This document shows, piece after piece, positions 6,682 to 13,646 of a stretch of DNA of 16,132 nucleotides. The notes beneath the pieces are model-generated. The model had not been told where the DNA came from, searched no databases, and saw only the letters and a list, made by a program, of their open reading frames with translations. How positions within the stretch are numbered: the first letter of the stretch is position 1; each line of letters begins with the position of its first letter. This stretch comes from Flavonifractor avistercoris (GTDB taxonomy: Bacteria; Bacillota; Clostridia; Oscillospirales; Oscillospiraceae): NCBI GenBank assembly GCA_019119085.1, contig DWXT01000101.1:1-16132 (forward strand), given 5' to 3'. A program made the position numbers and the translations under genes.

Positions 6682-7812
6682 TTATTTTACCTCAATCAGC
6701 TCGTAGGTGCGGCTGCCGATGCCGATCTTCTCACAGTGGGCCAGGCACACCCGCCAGTCGGTGTCGGGCATGCTGTTGATGAAGGGGTCGTGGTGGTCGC
6801 AGAAGCCCTCCCGGCGGAGCTGCTCGTCCAGATGGGAGCCGGGGATGGGCTGCTGCCGCAGGCAGGCGTCGGCGCAGGCCTGATCCAGGGCCACCGGGTC
6901 GGCGGAGGCGAACATGCCCACATCGGGCAGGATGGGCACGTCGTTCTCCCCGTGGCAGTCGCAGTAGGGGGACACGTCGATGACCAGGCTGATGTGGAAC
7001 TGGGGCCGGCCGTCCACCACCGCCTTGGCGTACTCCGCCATGCGGCAGCCCAGCTCCTCCATGGCGCAGTCGTTTCCGGCCCGGATGGCATCGGTGTTGC
7101 ACACGGCGATGCACCGGCCGCAGCCCACGCACCTGTTCCAGTTGATGGAGGCCTTCCCCCCGTCGTCGAAGGAGATGGCGTCGTGGGCACACTGGGTGGT
7201 GCACTTGCGGCAGCCCACGCAGCGGCTGGCCTTCACCTTGGGCTTGCCCTCGGCGTGCTGCTCCATCTTCCCCCGGCGGGAGCCGCAGCCCATGCCCAGG
7301 TTCTTGATGGCGCCGCCGAAGCCGGTCTGCTCGTGGCCCTTGAAGTGGGACAGGGAGATCACCACGTCCGCCTCCATGATGGCCTTGCCGATCTTGGCGG
7401 TCTGGATGTACTCCGCCCCCGCCACGGGCACCTCCACGTCGTCGTTGCCCCGCAGGCCGTCGCCGATGATCACCTGGCAGCCCGTGGACAGGGGGGTGAA
7501 GCCGTTTTCATAGGCGGCGTCCAGGTGCTCCAGAGCGTTCTTCCGCCGGCCGGGGTAGAGGGTGTTGCAGTCGGTGAGGAAGGGGATGCCCCCCAGCTCC
7601 TTCACCACGTCGGCCACCGCCTTGGCGTAGTTGGGCCGCAGGAACGCCAGGTTCCCCGGCTCGCCGAAATGCATCTTGATGGCCACCAGCTTGTGGTCAA
7701 AATCGATCTCCCCGATGCCCGCCCTGCGGATGAGCTTTTTCAGCTTGTCCAGCAGGCTCACGCCCGGACGGCACCGGAGGTCGGAGTAGTAGACCTTCGC
7801 CTGTTCTGACAT
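6682..7812 (-). CDS. DUF362 protein with two [4Fe-4S] ferredoxin clusters
   Basis: This 376-residue protein has an N-terminal DUF362 domain (about 6-190, with KMHFGEPGN, TDCNTLYPGRR and SLSHFKGHEQTGFGGAIKNLGMG) and a dicluster ferredoxin segment. Cluster 1 ligands are Cys198, 201, 204 and 208; cluster 2 ligands are Cys228, 231, 234 and 238. The usual Pro after each fourth Cys is absent (CAHDAI and CNTDAI). The C-terminal part continues the DUF362 fold (FASADPVALDQACAD). I see no signal peptide or membrane segment, so it is probably cytoplasmic. The start ATG at 7812 has GGGAGG nine bases upstream. It lies 40 bases after the YoaK-like gene and 28 before deoC. The biochemical function of this subfamily is not established; an electron-transfer or oxidoreductase role is inference. 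Confidence 0.88.
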   Translation of the reverse strand: MSEQAKVYYSDLRCRPGVSLLDKLKKLIRRAGIGEIDFDHKLVAIKMHFGEPGNLAFLRPNYAKAVADVVKELGGIPFLTDCNTLYPGRRKNALEHLDAAYENGFTPLSTGCQVIIGDGLRGNDDVEVPVAGAEYIQTAKIGKAIMEADVVISLSHFKGHEQTGFGGAIKNLGMGCGSRRGKMEQHAEGKPKVKASRCVGCRKCTTQCAHDAISFDDGGKASINWNRCVGCGRCIAVCNTDAIRAGNDCAMEELGCRMAEYAKAVVDGRPQFHISLVIDVSPYCDCHGENDVPILPDVGMFASADPVALDQACADACLRQQPIPGSHLDEQLRREGFCDHHDPFINSMPDTDWRVCLAHCEKIGIGSRTYELIEVK

Positions 7813-7852
7813 ATGTGTATGCCTCCCGTGAAACAGAGTTGTTAAGCGGGTC

Positions 7853-8548
7853 TTATTTTATACCGCTTTCGTCCCTGCCGCAAGTGTTTTTCCGCCGGAA
7901 CATCAGCAAAAATGCCGCAAAAAGCAGCAGGCTGGCGGCCAGCACCGCGTGCCGGCCCCACGCCCCGCTGCACCAGGCCCCCAGGGCCGCCCCGGCGCAG
8001 AAGAACACGATGATGCCGTAATACCGCCCCGCCCGGCGGAGGTGTTCCCGCTCCCCGGTGATCCAGCCGCGGTAGAGGGCCTCGGTGCCGCTGCGCAGGT
8101 TGCCGGTGCACATGGTGGTGGCAAAGGCGCTGCCCGCCACCTTCCGGAAGCTCTGCACCTGGACGGCGCACACATAGGACACCAGCACGTTGGCCCCGCT
8201 GTCCGCCCACCCGGGCAGAAGGGCCACCGCCACCAGCAGGATCATCTCCGCCGCCACGGTGAGCTGCCGCCAGTGGAGCCGCTCCCACCTGCCGCAGCGG
8301 GCGTGCACCAGCTCGGCGGTCAGCACCCCGGCGGCAAAGGCCAGGATGGGCACCAGGTAGTGGCCCGCACCGGCCCAGTCCCCCTCCATCAGACGCACGC
8401 CCAGCAGGACGATGTTGCCGGTCTGGGCGTTGGCGAACACCCCGCCCCGCACCAGGTAGGTGTAGGCGTCCAGAAAGCCGCCGGCCAGGGCCAGGACGGC
8501 CCCCAGCCGGAAGCTCTCCGACATCTGCCGGGTTTCCACCTGCTCCAT
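7853..8548 (-). CDS. YoaK/DUF1275-family membrane protein
   Basis: This 231-residue, strongly hydrophobic protein shows the DUF1275 pattern: LALAGGFLDAYTYLVRGGVFANAQTGN early in the protein, then about six membrane segments, with TMCTGNLRSGTEALYRG in the middle. It ends in a short basic tail (FRRKNTCGRDESGIK). I chose the ATG at 8548 because AGGAGG lies just upstream; the frame is open further upstream but without a ribosome site. The function of the family is unknown; transport or membrane-stress roles are only suggestions. It is first in a likely run with the DUF362 gene and deoC, although no convincing promoter was found before it. Confidence 0.85.
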   Translation of the reverse strand: MEQVETRQMSESFRLGAVLALAGGFLDAYTYLVRGGVFANAQTGNIVLLGVRLMEGDWAGAGHYLVPILAFAAGVLTAELVHARCGRWERLHWRQLTVAAEMILLVAVALLPGWADSGANVLVSYVCAVQVQSFRKVAGSAFATTMCTGNLRSGTEALYRGWITGEREHLRRAGRYYGIIVFFCAGAALGAWCSGAWGRHAVLAASLLLFAAFLLMFRRKNTCGRDESGIK

Positions 8549-8586
8549 ACGCCTCCTCCTTTCTCCCGCGAAACAGCCTCGCAGAG

Positions 8587-8610
8587 TTCGCGCGGCCGCA
8601 GCCGCGCGAA
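8587..8610. repeat. Perfect GC-rich hairpin upstream of the YoaK-like gene
   Basis: TTCGCGCGGC (8587-8596) and GCCGCGCGAA (8601-8610) pair perfectly with a four-base loop. It lies about 40 bases before the start codon, in the presumed leader. The role is unknown. Confidence 0.55.
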
Positions 8611-8619
8611 TCCAGTTCA

Positions 8620-8657
8620 AATCGTTTTCCCCGGGGACATGCGCCTCGGGGAAAACA
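8620..8657. repeat. Inverted repeat GTTTTCCCCG / CGGGGAAAAC
   Basis: Two perfect 10-base arms around a short GC-rich loop lie in the 238-base gap between ybaB and the YoaK-like gene. Together with the hairpins at 8587-8610 and near 8680-8700 (GCCCGTC-TCA-GACGGGC) it makes this gap unusually structured. No gene is seen in it. Confidence 0.5.
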
Positions 8658-8730
8658 CTGCTCGGCCCGCAAGTGTGAGGCCCGCCCGTCTCAGACGGGC
8701 AGGCCTTGCGCGCGGCGGGCCGCAGCTCTT

Positions 8731-8780
8731 TTCAAACCGGACGGCGGGGCCTTTAGGAAGGCCCCGCCGTCCGGTTTGAG
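8731..8780 (-). terminator. Long hairpin after ybaB, probable terminator
   Basis: A perfect 21-pair stem (8733-8753 with 8758-8778) with a four-base loop lies a few bases beyond the ybaB stop. The stem is very strong, but the minus strand continues with TTTGAAAAG, a poor U tract, so it may act partly as an mRNA 3'-end stabiliser. Confidence 0.7.
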
Positions 8781-8785
8781 TTTGA

Positions 8786-9133
8786 CTAAAAGGGCAGGTT
8801 CAGCCCGCCGGTGAGCTGCTGCATGGAGGAGGCGGAGTCGCTCTCCGCCGCCCGCAGGGCCTCGTTCACCGCCGCCACGATCATGTCCTGGAGCATCTCC
8901 ACGTCCTCCGGATCCACAGCGTCGGGGTCGATGACGACCTCCTTGACCTCCCGCTTGCCGGTGACGGTGGCGGACACCACGCCGCCGCCTGCCGCGGCGG
9001 TATAGGTCTTGTTCTCCAGCTCCTGCTGCATCTTCATCATGTCCTGCTGCATCTTCTGAACCTGTTTCATCATGTTCATGTTCATGCCGCCGCCGAAGCC
9101 GCCCATGCCGCGGCTGTTGAATCCCTTTGCCAT
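8786..9133 (-). CDS. ybaB: YbaB/EbfC family nucleoid-associated protein
   Basis: This 115-residue DNA-binding protein belongs to the YbaB/EbfC family, which forms dimers that bind DNA and is usually encoded next to dnaX. A Gly/Met-rich N-terminus (GGFGGGMNMNMM, 11-22) leads into the amphipathic helix KQVQKMQQDMMKMQQELENK (23-42), then the family core VSATVTGKREVKEVVIDPDAV (53-73) and a C-terminal helix. The ATG at 9133 is favoured over a GTG three codons earlier because AAAGGAG lies about eight bases before it. It begins 14 bases after the dnaX stop, with its ribosome site overlapping the end of dnaX, so it is co-transcribed. recR, which often follows, is not here. Confidence 0.93.
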   Translation of the reverse strand: MAKGFNSRGMGGFGGGMNMNMMKQVQKMQQDMMKMQQELENKTYTAAAGGGVVSATVTGKREVKEVVIDPDAVDPEDVEMLQDMIVAAVNEALRAAESDSASSMQQLTGGLNLPF

Positions 9134-9147
9134 CGGTCGCACTCCTT

Positions 9148-10920
9148 TTATTCCTGAATAATAATGTTGTCAAACTGCCTGCCGAAGGCCAGCAGATCGT
9201 CCAAGTTGTCGTGTTCCGCCGGGGCCGGTACCGCCTGGACCGCCTGCGGCGGCGGAGCCTTGCCCACCTTCACCGCGCAGCGCACCTCCCCGCCGGTCTG
9301 GGCCGAGGCCAGCCGCCCCAGCTCCTCCAGGATATGGGGGCCGCCCACCATGGTCTTGGTGAACTCGTCCTGCACCCACAGGGTGAGCACGCCCCCCTCC
9401 AGCCGTCCCTCCACCGCAGAGGGGTTGCACAGGAAGGGGTAGACCGCCGGGAACTTCTTCCGCACCGCCGCCACCAGGCCGGGCCAGAGATCCGGCTGGG
9501 CGGCGGGAGCGCCGCCGGACGTAGACTGTCCTCGATCGGGCGCACTGCCGGTCACAGTCTGGCCCGCCGCCTCCGCAGAGGCCACAGGCGCCTCAGGCTC
9601 ATAGCCCACCGGCTCGCCCGGTTCGTCGGGCAGGGGCGGGCGCTCCTCCTCCCAGGGGGGGCGCTCCTCCGACCTGGCCGGGGCGGACGGAGCCGCCGCA
9701 GGGGGCGGCGCCTGGGTCTGGGCCGGGGCCGGCCGCTTCAGGGGCTTCTCCGGCACCGCGCAGGCGGCGGGGATGCCCCCCGCCAGCAGCTCCTCCACCC
9801 GGCTCAGCCGGGCGTTGAGGGCCGCCGTGCTCTCGTCCAGCGCCGGGTCGCACAGGCGGATCAGGCACAGCTCCGCATCGGTGCGGCGGCTGCCGCTGCG
9901 GGCCAGATCGGCGATGGTGGTCTGGAGCAGGCCCAGCATCTGCACCAGGCGGACGGTCTGAAACTGGTTGGACAGGCGGCGCATGGTGGTCTCGTCATAG
10001 CCGCCGGTGAGCAGGGCCGCGCCCCCCTGGGGGGCGGTCTTGCGCACCAGGAGATCCCGGGTGAGGGCGGACAGCTCCCCCAGCAGGCTCCCCACGTCCT
10101 TGCCCGCGCTGTACAGCCGGGCCAGGGTCTCCAGGGCGCCGGCGGTGTCGCCGCCGCCGATGCGCTCCATCAGGCCGGCGGTCTCCAGGTTGCCCGCCAG
10201 GCCCAGGGCGTCCAGCACCTCCTGCTCCCCGATGGGGCGGTCGGGCCCGGCGCACTGATCCAGCAGGGACAGGGCGTCCCGCAGGCCGCCGTCGGCCAGC
10301 CGGGCCAGCAGCTCCGCCGCATCCCCCCGCAGCTCCATCCCCTCCTGCCGGGCCACGTAGGCCAGGCGGGCGGCGATGTCGCCGGTGGAGATGCGCTTGA
10401 AGGAGAACTGCTGGCACCGGGACTTGATGGTGGCCGGCACCTTGTGCAGCTCGGTGGTGGCCAGGATGAACATCAGGTGCTCCGGCGGCTCCTCCAGGAT
10501 CTTCAGCAGGGCGTTGAAGGCGGCGGTGGACAGCATGTGAACCTCGTCCACGATGTACACCCGCTTGCGCACGGCGGCGGGGGTGTACACCGCCTCGTCC
10601 CGCAGGGCCCGAACCTGATCCACGCCGTTGTTGGAGGCGGCGTCCAGCTCCAGCACGTCCAGGATGGAGCCGCTCTCAATGCCCAGGCAGGAGGGACAGG
10701 CGTTGCAGGGGTTGCCGTCCACCGGGTGCTCGCAGTTCACCGCCCGGGCCAGGATCTTGGCGCAGGTGGTCTTGCCGGTGCCCCGGGTGCCGGTGAAGAG
10801 ATAGGCGTGGCTCAGACGGCCGGTGGCCACCTGCCGCTTGAGCGTCTCGGTAATATGGGCCTGGCCCACCACATCGTCAAAGGTGCGGGGCCGCCATTTG
10901 CGGTACAGGGCCTGGTACAA
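9148..10920 (-). CDS. dnaX: DNA polymerase III subunit gamma/tau
   Basis: This is the clamp-loader motor subunit of the replicative polymerase. From the TTG start the protein has 590 residues and opens with the canonical YQALYRKWRPRTFDDVVGQ. It shows Walker A GTRGTGKT (44-51), a zinc site (Cys64, 72, 75, 78), Walker B VYIVDEVH (121-128), sensor-1 ILATTE (152-157) and the arginine finger in SRC (167-169). A Pro/Ala/Glu-rich linker (about 394-477) precedes a C-terminal domain of about 110 residues. TTG at 10920 is chosen because GAGGTGA lies about five bases upstream and family proteins start at this point; longer upstream frames run into the SRP RNA. I saw no A-rich slippery run that would suggest a programmed gamma frameshift. 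No promoter is visible between the SRP terminator and the start. Confidence 0.95.
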   Translation of the reverse strand: MYQALYRKWRPRTFDDVVGQAHITETLKRQVATGRLSHAYLFTGTRGTGKTTCAKILARAVNCEHPVDGNPCNACPSCLGIESGSILDVLELDAASNNGVDQVRALRDEAVYTPAAVRKRVYIVDEVHMLSTAAFNALLKILEEPPEHLMFILATTELHKVPATIKSRCQQFSFKRISTGDIAARLAYVARQEGMELRGDAAELLARLADGGLRDALSLLDQCAGPDRPIGEQEVLDALGLAGNLETAGLMERIGGGDTAGALETLARLYSAGKDVGSLLGELSALTRDLLVRKTAPQGGAALLTGGYDETTMRRLSNQFQTVRLVQMLGLLQTTIADLARSGSRRTDAELCLIRLCDPALDESTAALNARLSRVEELLAGGIPAACAVPEKPLKRPAPAQTQAPPPAAAPSAPARSEERPPWEEERPPLPDEPGEPVGYEPEAPVASAEAAGQTVTGSAPDRGQSTSGGAPAAQPDLWPGLVAAVRKKFPAVYPFLCNPSAVEGRLEGGVLTLWVQDEFTKTMVGGPHILEELGRLASAQTGGEVRCAVKVGKAPPPQAVQAVPAPAEHDNLDDLLAFGRQFDNIIIQE

Positions 10921-10942
10921 ACCGGTCACCTCACATACAAAT

Positions 10943-10997
10943 GAAAAATGGAGAGGGGCGGAGGATGCGGAAACGCCGCGTCGCTTCGCCCCTCTCC
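10943..10997 (-). terminator. Terminator of the SRP RNA transcript
   Basis: GGAGAGGGGCG (10950-10960) and CGCCCCTCTCC (10987-10997) pair perfectly, with an internal structured loop, and the minus strand continues ATTTTTCATTT. It lies just after the SRP RNA and only about 25 bases before the dnaX start, so dnaX is probably reached by read-through. Confidence 0.8.
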
Positions 10998-11009
10998 CGC
11001 CGCGTCCGG

Positions 11010-11300
11010 CGCGTGGCAAGACCGCACACCGGCCTTTGGAGACTGCGCTATGCCCGTTACCCAGGCAGCCGGCTCAGGAGCGGGAACCCCGCGGCACAGG
11101 TCGCGGTCCGCTTAGTGCTGCTCGGTTCCCCGCCTGACACGGTTCACGGTGCGGCCTTGCGCGGGACCGATCCATCATCGCTGCTTACCTGGGTCAGACG
11201 GCACAACGCAGTTCCGGGGGCCGGGATTCATCCCTGCTGTAGCGGGTTGCAGGTACAGGGCACCGCTAACTCCCCGACTAGTGCGGCCTTGCCGCGGGCC
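11010..11300 (-). ncRNA. ffs: Signal recognition particle RNA, large bacterial (Bacillus) type
   Basis: This is the RNA scaffold of the signal recognition particle, which binds Ffh and targets nascent membrane and secreted proteins. On the minus strand the Ffh-binding hairpin is plain: GTCAGG, then the GGAA-type tetraloop region, then GAGCAGC (11138-11117), followed by ACTAAG. The Alu-type 5' domain contains GGGGAGTTAGCGG and GCCCTGTACC, as in Bacillus scRNA. The closing helix pairs 11281-11293 (GGCAAGGCCGCAC on the minus strand) with 11015-11027. The ends are set from this helix and are uncertain by about 10 bases. The primary transcript probably runs from about 11332 to about 10945 and is trimmed, as RNase III does in Bacillus. 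The position directly upstream of dnaX is conserved in Firmicutes. Confidence 0.9.
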
Positions 11301-11338
11301 GGGCGCATTCGCGCCGTCCCCGGAAGGCTGGTTTTATT

Positions 11339-11367
11339 ATCATACATCATTTTCGCCCGATTATCAA
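11339..11367 (-). promoter_or_regulatory. Promoter of the SRP RNA gene
   Basis: On the minus strand a -35 of TTGATA (11367-11362), a 17-base spacer and a -10 of TATGAT (11344-11339) give a start near 11332. A small hairpin, GGCGC-GAAT-GCGCC (about 11302-11315), lies between the start and the mature RNA. Confidence 0.7.
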
Positions 11368-11431
11368 TCCTGTTTTTTGATTTTCTGAAATCCGCGGGGG
11401 AACGAGCGGGCCCTCCCCCGCCCCGCAAGAC

Positions 11432-11469
11432 AGGAGGGGAGCGCCGCCCCGGGGCGGCACTCCCCTCCT
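11432..11469 (-). terminator. Probable terminator of the Na/phosphate cotransporter gene
   Basis: A 19-base-arm palindrome (11432-11450 with 11451-11469, arms AGGAGGGGAG-GCCGCCCC, one internal mismatch) lies 12 bases past the stop. The stem is very stable, but the minus strand continues TGTCTTGC, so the U tract is weak. Confidence 0.65.
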
Positions 11470-11481
11470 CAGGATTCACTG

Positions 11482-13134
11482 TTACGCGTCCGTGGACTCG
11501 GGCGCAATGCCCGCCCGCTCCTGGGCGATATTGAGGGCGTGGTCGCCGATGCGCTCAAAGTCGGTGAGCAGCTCGGAGAAGATGATGCACGCCTCATCGG
11601 AGCAGGAGCCCTGCCGCATGCGCTCCAGCTGCTTGCGGCGGAACTCGTCGGTCATGTCGTCGATGCGCTGCTCCATGGCGGAGACCTTGGTCAGCCACTC
11701 AGTGGGCTGGATGCCCTCCTGCTCCAGCAGATCCAGGGTGTCCAGGCAGACCTGCTCCATGGCGCGGATCTCGTCCTGGGCCTCCTCGGAAAAGCGGATG
11801 TGCTTGTCCGCCAGCTTCTGGGTGTACTCACAGATGTTCATGGCGTGGTCGCCGATGCGCTCAATGTTGCCGGTGATCTTAAAATAGGAGCTCATGGCGG
11901 AGGAGTCCTTGGCGTTGGTCTCCCGCACCATGCCCTTGGAGATGTACTGGGAGATCTCCTTGTTCAGGAAGTCGATGTACTCCTCGGTGGCCTGGGCCTT
12001 CTCCACCTCCTTGGGATCCCGCTCCAGCACCGCCTGGAAGGCCGTGGCGATGTTGTCCTTGGCCATGCCCAGCATGCGGTTGAGCTCCTGGCGCAGCTGG
12101 GTCAGGTACATGGCGGACAGGCCGATGGGATGCTCCTGCTTGGTGCGGGCCGGCTCGGGCACCAGGAAGGCCAGGTGCATGCCCTCCTTCTGATCCTCCT
12201 CCCGGTCGGGCAGGATGCGCATGGCCAGCTTCACCAGCAGCCCGCCGCAGGGCAGCAGGAGCAGGGTGGTGACCACGTTGAAGAGGGTGTGCATGTTGGC
12301 AATCTGCGCCGCCGGGTTGTCGGTCAGGGACTGCATAAAGGGCACCAGGGGGGTTACCTGGCACAGGATGGTAAAGAGAATGGTGCCGATGATGTTGAAG
12401 GACAGATGCACCACGGTGGTGCGCTTGGCATTGCGGCTGGTGCCGATGGCGGCCAGCACGGCGGTGATGCAGGTGCCGATGTTCTGGCCGAAGAGGACAT
12501 AGACCGAGGTGTCCAGGCCCACCACGCCGCTGACCGCCAGGGCCTGCAGGATGCCCACGGAGGCGGAGGAGGACTGGATGATGGCGGTAAAGATGGCGCC
12601 TACGGCGATGCCCACCAGGGGGTTGGAGAAGGTGCTCACCATGTTCACAAAGGCGGGCATCTCACGCAGGGGCTCCATGGAGGTGCCCATCATCTCCATG
12701 CCGATGAAGAGCACGCCCAGGCCCGCCAGAATGCTGCCGTAGTGGTGGAGCTGGGGCTTTTTCAGGAAGACGATCATCGCCACGCCCACAAACGCGAACA
12801 GGGGGGCAATGGCGCCCACATCCAAGGCGATGAGCTGGCCGGTGATGGTGGTGCCAATGTTGGCGCCCATAATGACCCACACGGCCTGCTTCAGGGACAT
12901 CATGCCGGAGTTGACGAAGCCCACCACCATGACGGTGGTGGCGGAGGAGGACTGGATCACCGCGGTGATGACGGCGCCCACGGCCACGCCCAGGATGCGG
13001 TTGGAGGTCAGCCGCTCCAGGATGCCCTTCATCCGGTTGCCGGCCGCGGCCTCCAGGCCGGAGCTCATCATCTGCATGCCGTAGAGGAACAGGGCAAGGC
13101 CGCCCAGCAGCCCGAGCACGATACTCGCGTTCAT
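11482..13134 (-). CDS. Na+/phosphate cotransporter family protein with C-terminal PhoU domain (NptA-like)
   Basis: This 550-residue protein joins a membrane Na/Pi-cotransporter domain to a cytoplasmic PhoU-like domain. The membrane part (about 1-310) has the duplicated family motif: VIQSSSATTVMVVGFVNSG (QSSS at 61-64) and IIQSSSASVGILQALAVSG (QSSS at 187-190), each followed by a G-x-NIGT-type segment (ANIGTTITG and QNIGTCITA). The tail (about 340-540) has two PhoU helix motifs, NIERIGDHAMNI (423-434) and DFERIGDHALNIA (525-537). The ATG at 13134 follows GAGGGG by seven bases. It is a single-gene unit with its own promoter, a repeat-bearing leader and a terminator. Phosphate transport is the family expectation; regulation by phosphate is inferred. 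Confidence 0.92.
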   Translation of the reverse strand: MNASIVLGLLGGLALFLYGMQMMSSGLEAAAGNRMKGILERLTSNRILGVAVGAVITAVIQSSSATTVMVVGFVNSGMMSLKQAVWVIMGANIGTTITGQLIALDVGAIAPLFAFVGVAMIVFLKKPQLHHYGSILAGLGVLFIGMEMMGTSMEPLREMPAFVNMVSTFSNPLVGIAVGAIFTAIIQSSSASVGILQALAVSGVVGLDTSVYVLFGQNIGTCITAVLAAIGTSRNAKRTTVVHLSFNIIGTILFTILCQVTPLVPFMQSLTDNPAAQIANMHTLFNVVTTLLLLPCGGLLVKLAMRILPDREEDQKEGMHLAFLVPEPARTKQEHPIGLSAMYLTQLRQELNRMLGMAKDNIATAFQAVLERDPKEVEKAQATEEYIDFLNKEISQYISKGMVRETNAKDSSAMSSYFKITGNIERIGDHAMNICEYTQKLADKHIRFSEEAQDEIRAMEQVCLDTLDLLEQEGIQPTEWLTKVSAMEQRIDDMTDEFRRKQLERMRQGSCSDEACIIFSELLTDFERIGDHALNIAQERAGIAPESTDA

Positions 13135-13148
13135 ATTTCATCCCCTCA

Positions 13149-13180
13149 TCTTTACATTCTTTTTTCAGATTCTTTACATT
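13149..13180. promoter_or_regulatory. Direct repeat TCTTTACATT x2 in the transporter leader
   Basis: Two exact 10-base copies (13149-13158 and 13171-13180) are exactly 22 bases apart, two helical turns, just downstream of the transporter transcription start. A reverse-oriented AATGTAAA lies in the promoter spacer (13200-13207). Spacing and position suit a regulator bound on one face of the helix. PhoP-type TTTACA/TTAACA boxes are one possibility. Confidence 0.5.
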
Positions 13181-13190
13181 TTCCAGACTA

Positions 13191-13219
13191 AGTATATCGA
13201 ATGTAAATTACCCCGTCAA
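13191..13219 (-). promoter_or_regulatory. Promoter of the Na/phosphate cotransporter gene
   Basis: On the minus strand a -35 of TTGACG (13219-13214), a 17-base spacer and a -10 of TATACT (13196-13191) give a start near 13184 and a leader of about 50 bases. Confidence 0.8.
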
Positions 13220-13302
13220 TGAGAATTTACGTGAATTTTACAAAATTCCCCTCCCCCTTTCCCGTCAAATCGCCGTCCTTCACCGACAGGCAATCTTTTC
13301 CC

Positions 13303-13331
13303 TTGACAAAGGCCGGCCGGTCGGATAGAAT
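13303..13331 (+). promoter_or_regulatory. Promoter of the T-box/leuA transcript
   Basis: A consensus -35 TTGACA (13303-13308), a 17-base spacer and a -10 of TAGAAT (13326-13331) give a start near 13338, at the head of the T-box leader. It is divergent from the transporter promoter about 85 bases away. Confidence 0.85.
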
Positions 13332-13337
13332 AATTGA

Positions 13338-13613
13338 AACAGCATCCCAGAACAGGCGATGATGGGAAGAAGGCGCGGCCCCTCCCGGGCAGAGAGCCGG
13401 TGGTTGGTGCAAACCGGTGCGGGAGACCGCGCGCATCCTGATCCCGGAGCCGTCCGCCTGAACCGCAAGCAGTAGGGCGGGCCGTCACGGCCACGTTACC
13501 GGCCGCGGCCTTGTTGGAGGCCATGAGCGCCGCATGGGCAACCGGCGGCGGAAGCAGGGTGGTACCGCGTAAACATACGCCCCTGACCAGATGATTGGTC
13601 AGGGGCGTTTTTT
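13338..13613 (+). promoter_or_regulatory. T-box riboswitch, leucine (CUG) specifier
   Basis: This leader senses uncharged tRNA and controls leuA by antitermination. Stem I begins with GATGATGGGAAGA and carries the AGAGAG bulge followed by GGTGGTTGG-type apical sequence (13391-13410). After the upper stem (GCGCGG...CTCCC with GGGAG...CCGCGC) the specifier loop reads ATC-CTG-A, so the specifier is CTG (13438-13440), leucine. The canonical T-box AGGGTGGTACCGCG is at 13556-13569; its TGGT would pair with the NCCA end of a tRNA with discriminator A, as in tRNA-Leu. The terminator follows (13577-13613). The leucine specifier agrees with the gene it controls. Confidence 0.93.
13577..13613 (+). terminator. 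Conditional terminator of the T-box leader
   Basis: ACGCCCCTGACCA (13577-13589) pairs perfectly with 13596-13608 around a six-base loop and is followed by a run of six T (13608-13613). In the uncharged-tRNA state the antiterminator holding the T-box motif replaces it. Confidence 0.9.
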
Positions 13614-13646
13614 CGTACCCTGACCCCGAGAACAGGAGGAATCTGC

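Noticed and set aside
9148..10920. Programmed frameshift in dnaX producing a short gamma subunit
   Set aside because: I saw no A-rich slippery heptamer in the coding strand of dnaX, and the frame is continuous to the C-terminal domain.
10941..11534. Plus-strand open frame of about 197 codons over the SRP RNA region
   Set aside because: It covers the SRP RNA, its promoter and its terminators on the opposite strand, and its translation is Arg/Pro-rich with no domain.
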